From Cladocopium goreaui (lineage: Eukaryota; Sar; Dinophyceae; Suessiales; Symbiodiniaceae), in the NCBI GenBank assembly GCA_947184155.2, contig CAMXCT020005013.1, positions 62,001 to 126,000 of the forward strand: 64,000 bases of DNA, in the 5' to 3' direction. Both the position numbers and the translations under genes were made by a program. Shown piece after piece: positions 34,462 through 45,252 of this stretch. Every line of letters starts with the position of its first letter. Positions within the stretch are counted from its first letter, which is position 1. The notes beneath the pieces were generated by a model, which was not told where the DNA came from, made no database searches, and was given only the letters and a program-made list of their open reading frames with translations.

Positions 34462-35219
34462 CTTCGCGAATAAAAAATTATCTTTCGCAAATCTTTCGCG
34501 AACTCCATGTTTGTCTTCCGCGGAACCCATGTTGAGCAACAACTCCTCTTATGAAGATTCATTCAGCATCCGCCAAATCACACAAAATTATCAGGGATAA
34601 CTTCTTCATAGCCTTGTAAGCATGCAGCCAGCATCACGGAATCCCCTTCTCACGACAGGTTGTTATTGATTAGGCGATTTTTTTTTGCAAGGCTTACTGG
34701 GCCACTCCCTTCAAAATGCATTTTGACTTTCGCCCAGTCCTTCGCAGAACTTTCGCGGAACTTTCGCAAAAAATACCCCTATCCGCGGACCCCAGCCATC
34801 AGCAGGGGGCGCATCAGAGGAACCGCAAACACCAGGGGCCTTGGTGTTTGGCTCTCGCAAAACCTCATTTTTGGAAGCTTGGTTGCTGCGTTTGGAGCTT
34901 GTTTCTTGAAACTTCAGAAAGCAACGCTAGGCAGTACCAGCGGCAGGTGCAAGGATGTGCTTCAAGACCATGGTATTTGGCTGTGGCGAAGCCTCACCTT
35001 CGGAAGCTTGGTTGCTATCTATGAAGGGATAGGTAAATGTGCGGTACCATTCTCCTGCCGGACCCCGGGCCCCCGGGGGGCAGGAGGTGGTAGCCCTGAA
35101 CAAGCTGCAATGTATGCAATGATAATTATCATGATTCATAATATCCAACTTTCGCGAAACCTTCGCGAATAAGAAATTCTCTTTCGCGAGCTCGAAGAAA
35201 AACTTTCGCGAGGGTTTCC
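34462..35219. repeat. Clusters of the palindrome-like word CTTTCGCGAA
   Basis: Three clusters: 34462-34505, 34729-34785 and 35149-35219, each with several TTTCGCGAA, TTTCGCAAA or TTCGCGGAA words. The first and last also share CTTCGCGAATAANAAATTNT in the same orientation. Several words are self-complementary around TTCGCGAA. Confidence 0.65.
34843..35030 (+). repeat. Direct repeat of about 55 bp, 129 bp apart
   Basis: GGTGTTTGGCTCTCGCAAAA at 34843 and GGTATTTGGCTGTGGCGAAG at 34972, each followed by CCTCA, then GGAAGCTTGGTTGCT. The two copies lie between the second and third CTTTCGCGAA clusters. A 170-codon plus frame (34660-35172) spans both; I see no known motif in it. Confidence 0.7.
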
Positions 35220-38200
35220 AACACAACATGCACGGCTTTCGCAATTAAAACTCCTTACAAGGACCTTTAGATCAACCACCATATATATATACATACATAC
35301 ATACATGCTTGCATATAGATATATGCTTCAATTCGTAGGTTCACCCCGAAAATTGCAGGAGTCATGCCCCTGACTCCGTAAATTTCTGGCATGCCACGAT
35401 GGGGATTCATCCCGGGCTGGACGTGGAGATCTTGCGCCATTTTCCCACTGGGACACGTCGCTCCATCGATTTTCAGTTCCCAACCTCGGTGCATCGCCCT
35501 CATGCGCTATCTGATTTCAGATCATCTTAGATCACCTTGCAGTAATGTGGGTAAAACAATGATAAACCAGCCATATTTTGATGGTTTATATTACCTATTT
35601 ATCGTGATTTGGGTATTGGCTTACTATTCTTTTACCACATGCTTTACCCATAGCAGATCATTTAGACTCATTTAGATCACCTTAGGCTACGCATCATAAA
35701 TGTGTAATGATTATAACCCAAAAGACGCTCACATATGCCACGGATGCATTTGAAGCAGAACTGGTACTATATAAAGATAACTATCTGAAAGTTTAGTATA
35801 TGACCAGTTCTTGGATGTGCGTGTTTGGCTTTCAAGCTATATAATGGGATTGCATACATACCAAACTTGGAGGATCTTGACTGAGCCACTTGCAACTTGC
35901 AACAGGACCGCACGACCTATATTCTTTGAGACCAAACCAAAGGCAACATCAATGCACATGGAAGCATCAAATTATGTGGTTCTCTGGGGTTGACCATGGT
36001 GCTTTGTCCGTTTTATCACTAGGTCGCTAGATGCAAACAAACAGGCAGGCAGGCAGTGAGGCGAATAGGTGGGCTTCCTACAATCTAGATCTAACATGCA
36101 CTTGCGCTAGTCATGGCTAGTCACTGACAGTTAGTCCAATTCCATCCTATTCCCAATGAATCCTCAATGTACACCCATATGTGTTTGCTTTTGCCCGCCC
36201 ATAAACATCTATATTTCTATTCCTGGATAGGTGAAACCTGTAAACTTTAGTGTGGAAACTTCCAACCGTCACCGGATGTAACCCTCTGGAAGATCACCAA
36301 AACAATGAAGGAACTTGAAGGAACAAGCCGGCTGCAGAAATGTGATCGTAATAAAAATGGCAAATCACATAGGGAACATCATGGGAAGGAATATTGAAAT
36401 ATATATATATAAAAAACATATTTGACCTCTTAAGTCGTGACAGGTATCCATAATGGGGGCTCAGGGGTTCAACAAAGTTAAACCGACCACAGTATGGATA
36501 CAATGCGAAAAAAAAGTGGATGTATAACCAGCTATCTGATTTGGGTTTGTCCAAGGATGGTGGGCACCCCAATGTATGACATCCCAACATTGCACAATTT
36601 GTGTGGAAATTGACAATGCGAAAGCAGCCACCTAGAACGCAGCCGCCCGGAAGATTCTTGCCCAAAGACTTTGCGGCAAAATGATAAGCATGTGTCCCAA
36701 AATTTGGTCTACTTATGTTTACTTGGTCACTTGGTCGATGTTCAGCTCCAAAGCTAGCATCTAAATAGTTTAGCTCATTTAATTCCTATTCGTTATACAC
36801 AATATATATATAATATATATATTCAATATACATGCATCTTCCAAGGTAATTATGTAAAACCATTGCCTTTTCAGGAATTGTTGCTGGCGACATGCTTTGC
36901 TGCCTGTGAGAAGGTTTTGTATTTTTCTGCCTTTGCACGTGTTTGCCGGTGTTGAAACGCCGAAAACCCCCAACGAAACAGCGAAAAAATCCGACGAAAC
37001 GGCAACAAAAATCAAGAACCCAAACTGTGAAGACTGAAACGGCGGAAAAAAAACTGGAAACGGCGAGATTTTAGGCAAACGGCGACAATTATTGCTGTTC
37101 CGTATTTCGAGCGATAATTTTGCATAGGTGGATTATCCAGTTGTATATATTATGTATAATATATATATATATTATATGTATGTATTCATTTTGACTTGAA
37201 AGATGTTCCCCAAGCATCGCCCAGAACAAGCATGCAACCGATTGAAAGGACGAAGAACCCATAACCCCCTATACTTTATCGAATCGGCGGAGCCGGCGGA
37301 AAGTGCTGTGCTCCGGCAGTGAAAGGTGCAGCCAAAGGGGCGGGATGCAGAATGCGAACCATAGACGCGGAAATTGTCCTGGGAAGCTGGGGTGGAATAT
37401 CTGGGTTCATTTGAATCAATTGTCCAGGGATACTGTATGCAAATCTATTTAGAGAATCTCAGTACATGTCGCTAGCGCCGGCTGCCGCGTTCTCATCTTC
37501 AATTCCGTTGGCACACTGAGACTCTGTCAAGCAGTGCCTGACTAAATGCGCACCCCAACCCATGTCATGATAATACACATGTGTCCAGTCACTCCAGCAA
37601 CACATGAATTACAATCAACCCGCCTATACCAAGGAGTCCATCCCTTCACTTGATTCACTGACTCAAGCTGAATTCATCATTATTAATTCCCCCGACTCTG
37701 GCTTCCCGGCTTCCGATCACCCTTTCCATTGCAAATCACCAGCAACTCCTGAAGTACTGTATAAAAAAGGGAAATCCCCCTACAACTTGCTGCTTCGTAG
37801 AGTCACGTTATTTGATGGATTCTTGTGGGTGCCCAGGGAGTCGGAGTGCCATCATGTGGCATCATAAGCTACAGTACTGAGTAAAAAACAGTTGTCATCC
37901 TCACATCAGAACTGTTTTCACAGGTTTTGCAGGTCAGACGGTCAGAAATATGTGTGGGTTCTCTAGACCCGGCATGCTGTGCGTAAGAAAGCACTCAGCA
38001 AAACATTGCTAAACATATTATGTTTTCTTCATGTTGCCTCATGCGTTGGCACCTTGAAAGTAAAATACTCTATAGCCATCACTATTTATCAGCCATCTTA
38101 TCTCTTCTCAAACAACCATTTGAAAATGGTTTTTGTCGTTTTCCCATGCAACTGTCATTACTTACATTGGCCGGCGGATAGTAGTCTCAACAACGTCACC

Positions 38201-38754
38201 TCTTGAAATGGCCAACTGATGGAGCGGGGCCAACCCTCGAATTGTGATGGGTGTTCTACATATTCAATATGTTGCAATACTTTGAACTGGCATCCTCCCA
38301 ATCAACAGCCACCCGGTTGACCGCCAAGTCTCAGAATAGAAGAACCTGAGGCCGCTGTTTGCCTCAGTAAGGCAATTGTTTGTACATCCGTGAGCATTTT
38401 GAAACATTCGGAAGATCAAGATCGCAGAAAAATCAGAAAAGCTTTAACATCTCAATATGTATAATGATTGTTGGTGACAGAGCTACTGCGTTTATTCATG
38501 CTTGCATAATGCTGATATTGCGCGTAGGCACGTTGACGGCCCAGCAAACCCATGCAGTACTAAAGCGCAGGGAAACCTAGGACCTACAACTTCTATCCAA
38601 TACCAGGCAGTGCCCGGCACGCGCCGGGGCGGAAGTTTCAACAAAAAAAGAACATGACTATAGGAACCAGTTTGCTTATAGGAATTGTTGGTGAGCTGGA
38701 AAGAAATTAATTGAAATGAATGCATTGAATAAAATAGATGATTGCACCGACTTG
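35220..38754. other. 3.5 kb without a recognisable gene
   Basis: Average to AT-rich. Short features only: ATAC run at 35283-35310; a small hairpin with GATAAACCA / TGGTTTAT at 35559-35590; GGCAGGCAGGCAG at 36043; a series of CGAAAC/CGGCGAAAA words at 36955-37085; GC-rich patches at 37265-37340 and 37465-37500. The longest frames (123 codons minus at 36294-36665, 99 codons minus at 36779-37078) are of chance length. Confidence 0.5.
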
Positions 38755-40530
38755 AATTGAAATGCATGAATGCATGAATACATGAATGCATGAATGCATG
38801 AATGCATGAATGCATGAATGCATGAATGCATGAATGAATGAATGAATGAATGAATGAATGAATGAACGAATGAACGAATGAACGAATGAACGAATGAACG
38901 AATGAACGAATGAATGAATGAATGAATGAATGAACGAAATAAAACGAAAATTACATGAATGAATGCGTAAATGTGATTGGTTGATTGATTGATTGAATGA
39001 ATGAATGAATGAATGAAGGAATGAATGAATGAACGAACGAACGAATGAATGAATGAATGAATCAATGAATCAATGAATCAATGAATCAATGAACCAATGA
39101 ACCAATGAACCAATGAATCAATGAATCAATGAATCAATGAATCAATGATTCAATGAATCAATGAATCGATGAATCAATGAATCAATGAATCAATTGCAAT
39201 GAATCAATGAATCATTAAATGACATGACATGACATGACATGGCATGACATGACATGACATGACATGCCATGACATGACATGACATGAGTGATTGAATGAG
39301 CGCAATGAGTGATGGAATGAATGAAATGAGTGACTGACTGACTGACAAACTGACTGACTGACTGACTGAATGAATGAATGAATGGAAGGAAGGAAGGAAG
39401 GAATGACATGACATGACATGACATGACATGACATGACATGACATGACATGACATGACATGAGTGATTGAATGAGCGAAATGAGCGATTGAATGAATGAAA
39501 TGAGTGACTGACTGAATGAATGAATGAATGAATGAATGAACGAACGAACAAACGAATGAATGAATGAATGAGTGACTGAATGAATGAGTGAATGAGTGAA
39601 TGAGTGAATGAGTGAATGAGTGAATGAATGAATGAATGAATGAATGACTGAATGACTGAAAGAATGAATGCATGAATGAATGAATGAATGAATGAATGGA
39701 TGAATGAATGAATGAAGGAATGAATGAATGAATGAAAGAATGACATAAAGGACATAAAGGACATAATGACATGAGTGATTGAATGTGCGCAATGAATGAT
39801 TGAATGAATGAAATGGGTGACTGTTTGACTGACTGACTGACTGACTGAATGAATGAATGAATGACTGAATGACTGACTGACTGAATGAATGAATGCATGC
39901 ATGCATTGATGAATGAATGAATGAATGAATGAATGAATGAATGAATGAATGAATGAATGAATGAATGAGTGAGTGACATGAATGACATGAATGACATGAA
40001 TGACATGAATGGCATGAGTGATTGAATGAGCGCAATGAGTGAATGAATGAGTGAGTGAATGAATGAATGAATGAATGAATGAATGAATGAACGAACAAAT
40101 GAACGAATGACTGAATGAGCGAATCAATGCATGCATGCATGCATGAATGCATTAATGCATGCATGAATGATTCCATTATTTGTTTTTTGCATGAAAGAAC
40201 GAGTGACTGAATGAATGACTGACTGAATGAGTGACTAACTGACTGACTGACTGACTGACTGAATGAATGAATGAATGAATGAATGAATGAGTGAATGAGT
40301 GAAATGAGTCATTGAATGAGTGAAATGAGTGATTGAATGAGTGTAATGAGCGATTGAATGAGTGAAAGGAGCGATTGAATGACTGAACGAAACAAAAACT
40401 GATGAATGAATGAAAGGAAAAAAGAATGAATGCATGAATGAATGATTGCATGAATGCATGATTGCATGCATGCATGACGGAATGAATGCATGCATGCATG
40501 CATGCATGAAGGAATGAAAGAATGAATGAA
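38755..40530 (-). repeat. GAAT microsatellite complex, about 1.8 kb
   Basis: Mostly (GAAT)n on the plus strand, with blocks of (TGCATGAA)n, (CGAATGAA)n, (CAATGAAT)n, (GACT)n and (GAGTGAAT)n, and two pentamer blocks of (GACAT)n at about 39221-39285 and 39402-39458. The minus strand has no stop in the main unit and shows long His-Ser-Phe-Ile frames (up to 328 codons), which I regard as artefacts. Confidence 0.95.
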
Positions 40531-41066
40531 TCAATCAATGCCTGTCGGTCCAAGTCCTCGCTAAACTAGGCCTTTGCCAAAGGCCTGGTTAAACTAGGCC
40601 TTTAGGACTGAGGTTTTCTCTGTGTGATAATTTTTGAGGGCGTATTTGTGTGAAACTTAATTGGCCGAGCAAGGTCCCATCCCCAAAGATGTCCAATGCT
40701 TGAAAATTTGAGGGCGCAACTTCGAGATTTGCGAAAATAGTGACACCGTGAAAAAATCGTGAAAAGGTCATGAAGAGCTAAGCGCAAACCCCGAGAAAAG
40801 GCCGTGAAAAACCCGCAAAATCAGGTTTGTGCAAAAATTGCAGAAAGAATGGTTTTCCGATTTTGTGACCAATTTTCCTCAGAAGTGCTCCCGCTCTATG
40901 TGGCTGCTGCTGATCTTACGGTGCGGATTTTTTTTCAATTGTATGAGTTTTTTGAAGCCTTTAGTCATTTCGGTCCTTTACTCTAACGGCCGCGTTAAAC
41001 TCGTCCTTTGGACTGACTGGGAATGAATGAGTGAATGAACCAATGAATCAATGAAATTTGACGACT
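40531..41066. other. No recognisable gene; short palindromes
   Basis: AGGCCTTTGCCAAAGGCCT near 40568 is a perfect 19-bp palindrome, and AACTAGGCCTTT recurs 30 bp on. GTGAAAAAATCGTGAAAAGG-type words follow. Two short plus frames (40804-41026) lack known motifs. Confidence 0.5.
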
Positions 41067-41360
41067 CATCTTCCAAAGGTGCTTTGTCTGAGACCCTCAG
41101 TTTTTTACGAATTTTATGTGAAACCAAGCTCTCGCTACAGTTTCGTGCACATTTTTTGCTGACCGCATCTTCCAAAAGTGCTCCGAGACCGCCGTTTTTT
41201 TTTAACGTTTTTTATGTGAAATCGAGCTCTCACTAAAGTCTCGTACACATTTTGCCGACTTCATCTTCCAAAAGTGCTCCGAACCGTCCAACTTTTTTAA
41301 CATGTTCAAGTGCAAAGCGAGCTCTCGCTACAGTCCTGGGCACTTTTCGTCAGCAACTTT
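41067..41360 (+). repeat. Three tandem units of about 97 bp
   Basis: CATCTTCCAAAAGTGCT-type starts at 41067, 41166 and 41262. Each unit continues with a T-run, ATGTGAAA(C/T)CGAGCTCTC and a CTACAGTCTCGTGCACATTTT stretch. Units have diverged by roughly a fifth to a quarter. In plus frames each gives an SSSKxA-type start, but frames differ between units. Confidence 0.8.
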
Positions 41361-41545
41361 TGCAGATGGAGGCCCGCAACCGCAAAAACAGAGACCCTAC
41401 TTCGGCGACCACGGAAGCCACTTTACCCGAAAAAACACAGGGTTTCGCGCCCGAGAGTGTTTTCAAGCCTGAATTTACACCTTCCAGACCTGTTACACTA
41501 CTTGATGATGATGTGTCTGACATGATGATCTGGTTGACATGATGG
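41361..41545 (+). CDS. Candidate exon or small ORF end, unknown protein
   Basis: The plus frame (open from 41252, TGA near 41540) ends in LLQMEARNRKNRDPT, LPEKTQGFAPESVFKPEF and TLLDDDVSDMMIWLT. The mixed charged composition is more protein-like than most frames in the window, and it follows straight on from the third 97-bp unit, whose frame it shares. There is no start or splice site I can defend. The 82-codon minus frame in the same place is the alternative. I do not recognise a family. Confidence 0.25.
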
Positions 41546-41629
41546 TGAGAATGCTGCCCATGACACGGAAGTTTTCTAACTAAACTTCCTTTGATCATAT
41601 GTCAATTGCTGTTTGGGTACAGGTGCAAT

Positions 41630-41710
41630 AAATAAATATATATGTATATATATTATATATAATATGTGTATATATATATAATTATATATATATATATATT
41701 TATATTTAAC
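41630..41710. repeat. AT microsatellite
   Basis: TATATA runs with short interruptions. Confidence 0.9.
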
Positions 41711-42439
41711 CAATGGCCCTCAAAAATTGAATTTGGAAATTTGTTGTTCTATTGGATAGAGCCGCTGTTGCTTTCCGAGTTAAACTCAGAAGGTGTGTGG
41801 GACAATCCGCACCTCGATTGGTCAGTATGTGTATGAGCTGACCGTAACCCGCAAAGCTTCAAAAACTGCAATCCAGTAGCCGATTTCTTATAGAATTTCA
41901 ACCTGGGCTGTGGTCGAATCATTGTGACACTGTGCATCGCAAGACTCGCAAGATGAGGATAGATGGTGAACAGATGTGAATAGGGTGTCCCTAAATGGAT
42001 TGTGATAAACCACAACATCTTTGATTGTATAGCACCCATTAACCATCAACATGGGTTTTGAAGCACTGATTTCCTCGGAGAAAACAAATAATGTTGGGCT
42101 ATCCCCCAACTTGCTCGCCGTCACTACTGTGATGAGCACAAATCAAAGATCCCCATAGAACAGCAGAAAAACACCACGCAAATATCTTTATAGAATGAGT
42201 GTGCAGTCAATACAACATATACGACCATGTGACCATGTGCAACTTGTGTCAACCACTCCTCTGTGCAAACCACCGTAAAGCAGAGTAAGACCGGGCCATC
42301 ATGAAATCTCGATGGTTTTCTCCATTGTAATGGCGCGTACCCCGGAATGTACAGCATCTCAAAGCCTCAAAGCCACAAAATGGGGAAAAGGATGGTTCAC
42401 ATTTTTTCTTCCGGCGCACAACCAGTCTCGGGTGTCAGT
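41711..42439. other. No recognisable gene
   Basis: Average composition. Minus frames at 41749-42139 and 42124-42357 are of chance length and carry no motif I know. Confidence 0.5.
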
Positions 42440-42900
42440 GGAGCCTGGAATGCGCATTGGCATTCGGCTCGGCCCGCTCGGTGGGGTCAAGGCAGGAGGA
42501 GCCAGCCACTCGCCGCCTAGTGCGCGGGCGCCAGCCGGCGGCGGCTGCGGCAACGAGCAGCCGGATAAGCTCATGGCAATCGGCATGCCATCGGCCGCCC
42601 AGCTCGGCCGCGAGGACGAGGAGGCACTCTCCGGCCTCGGTTGGAGGAGCTCGGGTAAGCGCTACTGCGCTGACGGCGGCCAGCGCTGCGCCGTTCCTGG
42701 CGTGGGCGCTGTGTGCAGGAGCGCGGGCGCGCGTCAAGGGGCTGACTAGCGTGGCGTAGCGCAGCATCTCCCGATGTGGCGTGACGCCACGTTGAGCCGC
42801 CTCAAGTCCCGGCGGGGACCGGGGTGTGGGTGGCGGCCCAACATGGGGGACGAAGCCTGCTCGAGGATGCTCGCGCGGCACACGACGGCACCGCTGCGTG
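42440..42900. other. Largest GC-rich exon-like island
   Basis: About 450 bp of strongly GC-rich sequence in AT-rich surroundings. The plus frame (42312-42749) includes NEQPDKLMAIGMPSAAQLGR then EDEEALSGLGWRSSG, ending at GGGTAAGC (about 42653), a plausible splice donor. The minus frame (42435-42881) is also open and includes ECLLVLAAELGGRWHADCHE. Both have GC-rich third positions. Either could be an exon of an intron-rich gene. Neither is recognised. Confidence 0.3.
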
Positions 42901-44078
42901 GGCGTGTCTGCTATGGTTCAAAACCCTGGCGCCCTATAGACCACAACTTGGTTTCTATTTGGAGGTTCATCCCCTCCAACACATGGTACAACTTAACTTG
43001 ACCCGTGCCACAAAGTTAAGTTAAAAAACTTAACAGAGTTTGAAACTTGTGCCCAAAACTCCCCCTTATATATGTGCAACTGCGAGTATGAAACTTGTTG
43101 GCAACTAACAGAGATCATGAACTAGCAGAGAACTTCGACTAGTTATTAAATTTTCCATGATGTCACTAATCATTTGATCATTAATATTAATCATGAATAA
43201 TATCGCCATTAATTAATCATTTATGAAACTAATGTTCCCATGATGCCCCATTTGTAGACCCCCATCATATCAGCATCCGAGCGTCTCGCGTCCGTTGATG
43301 GCACCAGCGTCCTTGCCATCCCCTGGCCCATTTTTGCTAATGCCATAGAGGTCCAGTAGAGAGGGATCTTGCCTCCGAAGGGAATTGAAAAGCGCATTTT
43401 TTGCCAGAGAAAGTGGTGAATTAGTGGGATATCATTTGATTTTAGTGGTCTTAAGCTGTTTTAATTGGCTTGTAAGAGGTGTTGAGAGGCTTTAAGGCTG
43501 GCTGACCGTGAGTGTTAAGAAGTTTTATATAACTAAATGTTTTTTTGGTCTCAAGGGGCTCTATATGCATCTTGATTGGTTTAATTTGGTTTGAACAGGT
43601 TTGATAGTGTGTCAATTGGATTTTACCGTACCGTAATTGGTGTCCATGCTCGGGTTAAATGGTACAAACCAAGTTTCGGTGGATTGGTTCACTGGAAAAT
43701 CTACCGGAAAATTGTGTACGTTTTTAAACATCAAATGGAATTGATTTATCTAGATCTCAACATCTTCCTATTATTCTGGGATCTGTGGTTGGGCCACCCC
43801 GGAATTTCTACGATATCAAATGGGATTAGCATCTGCTGGATTGGAAAGATTTTGGACTTCTTGCATGATGGAAAAACTAACATACACTAACCACATTTAG
43901 CAGTACAATTGGGTCTTAATCGAAAGACAACATTGGCATTAATGGGGTTTTAATGGCAACATTGAAGATAGTTGGTAGGCATGGGATTAAACACATGTCC
44001 CTCAGAGTTCCTCAGGAATCAATGTTCTGAAAGAACAGGAGCTGCTCCCATGGCCTCCTAGGCCTTGACCCTAATCAG
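42901..44078. other. No recognisable gene
   Basis: Includes AAGTTAAGTTAAAAAACTTAAC (42, 43.0 kb region, about 43012-43034), and an AT-rich stretch of ATTAAT / ATCATTA words at 43150-43225. No frame above 100 codons. Confidence 0.5.
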
Positions 44079-44167
44079 ACATGGCAATGGACAATTTTTC
44101 CCCTAATTATTGAAAAGTGATGTTCCATGCTAGATGTCCATGTACAAAAGATTTCCCATTGCCATGT
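44079..44167. mobile_element. Small hairpin element, 12-bp perfect inverted repeats
   Basis: ACATGGCAATGG (44079-44090) pairs with CCATTGCCATGT (44156-44167), 89 bp in all. The left end plus six bases (ACATGGCAATGGACAATT) occurs again at 45779-45796 without its partner. Probably a tiny MITE with one whole and one broken copy. Confidence 0.5.
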
Positions 44168-45131
44168 TTGATCGAAGGAATTTATCTTCAGGATTCTGGG
44201 GCACCGAATGACTTGACCACATTTGTTGGCAAGGCGAGCATTGTTGGCTAGGTTGCGGCTAGTTGTAGATCTCCATGATTGACTCATGTTGACTGGTTCT
44301 ATCTATCAACTCTGAACACAGCTTATGGAACCAGAGCCAATGTAAGAACTCACCAACCATTGAACTTTGCGAGAATGATTTCGGGGTACGTCTTTTTGAA
44401 ACAATGATATTTTTGTGGGGTGGTGGCCATATAGGGGTAATGATAACTCGCCCGCACGGAAAAAACATGATAAACCCTTTCTTAAGAGTTTCATCTTCTT
44501 GCAGTTGTTTCAATTTGTTTCAGGGGGGAATTTTCAAATAAACAGTCCAGTTTCGCTTCCCGTGGCTTAGTGCCAGTTGAAACCTCCATCCTATAGGAGT
44601 CAGTTGGAAGCATCATAGCTTGGGTTCGAGAAAACAAAGATATTTGAAACCACCAAGCAGTTGTTGCTGAAACAACCATAAACAGCCCATCTATATCCCA
44701 TGGTCAATGTAGGTCATCCGCAGTTCCACACCTGGACATCTCCTCACAGCTAGGCGTTCCATCTTCTTCCAAGGCCTCGCAACGTGGGACCCAAAGATTT
44801 GCCCGCCTTGCGTGTGCAAATGGTGTTTATCTCATCTTTCTGTGTGATATGCTGGGTGATAACTGTTGTAAATGTTGTCAAGAATTGTTTATAACTTAAA
44901 TGGTTTCGATGCCTGATAGTCACGAATGATTAAGACATATTCAGACCATCTGATACCATCTGGTCGATGTTATTTCATAGCTCGTAATCCTATATTAATA
45001 TGGGTATCGGATTGCGGGTCAACGCCCCGACATTTTGTGTGGCCAAAATGGTCATCTCTAGCCCATTAGAGGTGTCTCGTTTTGATCCCTAGCTATTCCC
45101 CGCTAAATTCAAGCCGTGACATATATATCGA
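44168..45131. other. No recognisable gene
   Basis: Average composition and no motif recognised in either strand. Confidence 0.5.
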
Positions 45132-45252
45132 GGGTTCCTGAAATAGGGGTACCTCCAAATCATCCATTTTAATAGGATTTTCCATTATAAAATGTGATAA
45201 ACATTGATAAACCATCCATTTGGGCGTACCTCCATTTATGGAAACCCCTATA
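45132..45252. mobile_element. Second MITE family, copy 1
   Basis: The left end GGGTTCCTGAAATAGGGGTA and the reversed right end GGGTTTCCATAAATGGAGGT are similar imperfect inverted repeats. The middle has ATTTTCCATT, AAACATTGATAAACCATCCA. Copy 2 at 50263-50380 shares the middle. Confidence 0.55.

Noticed and set aside
39190-40176. His-Ser-Phe-Ile frames of about 300 codons
   Set aside because: Translation of the GAAT microsatellite.
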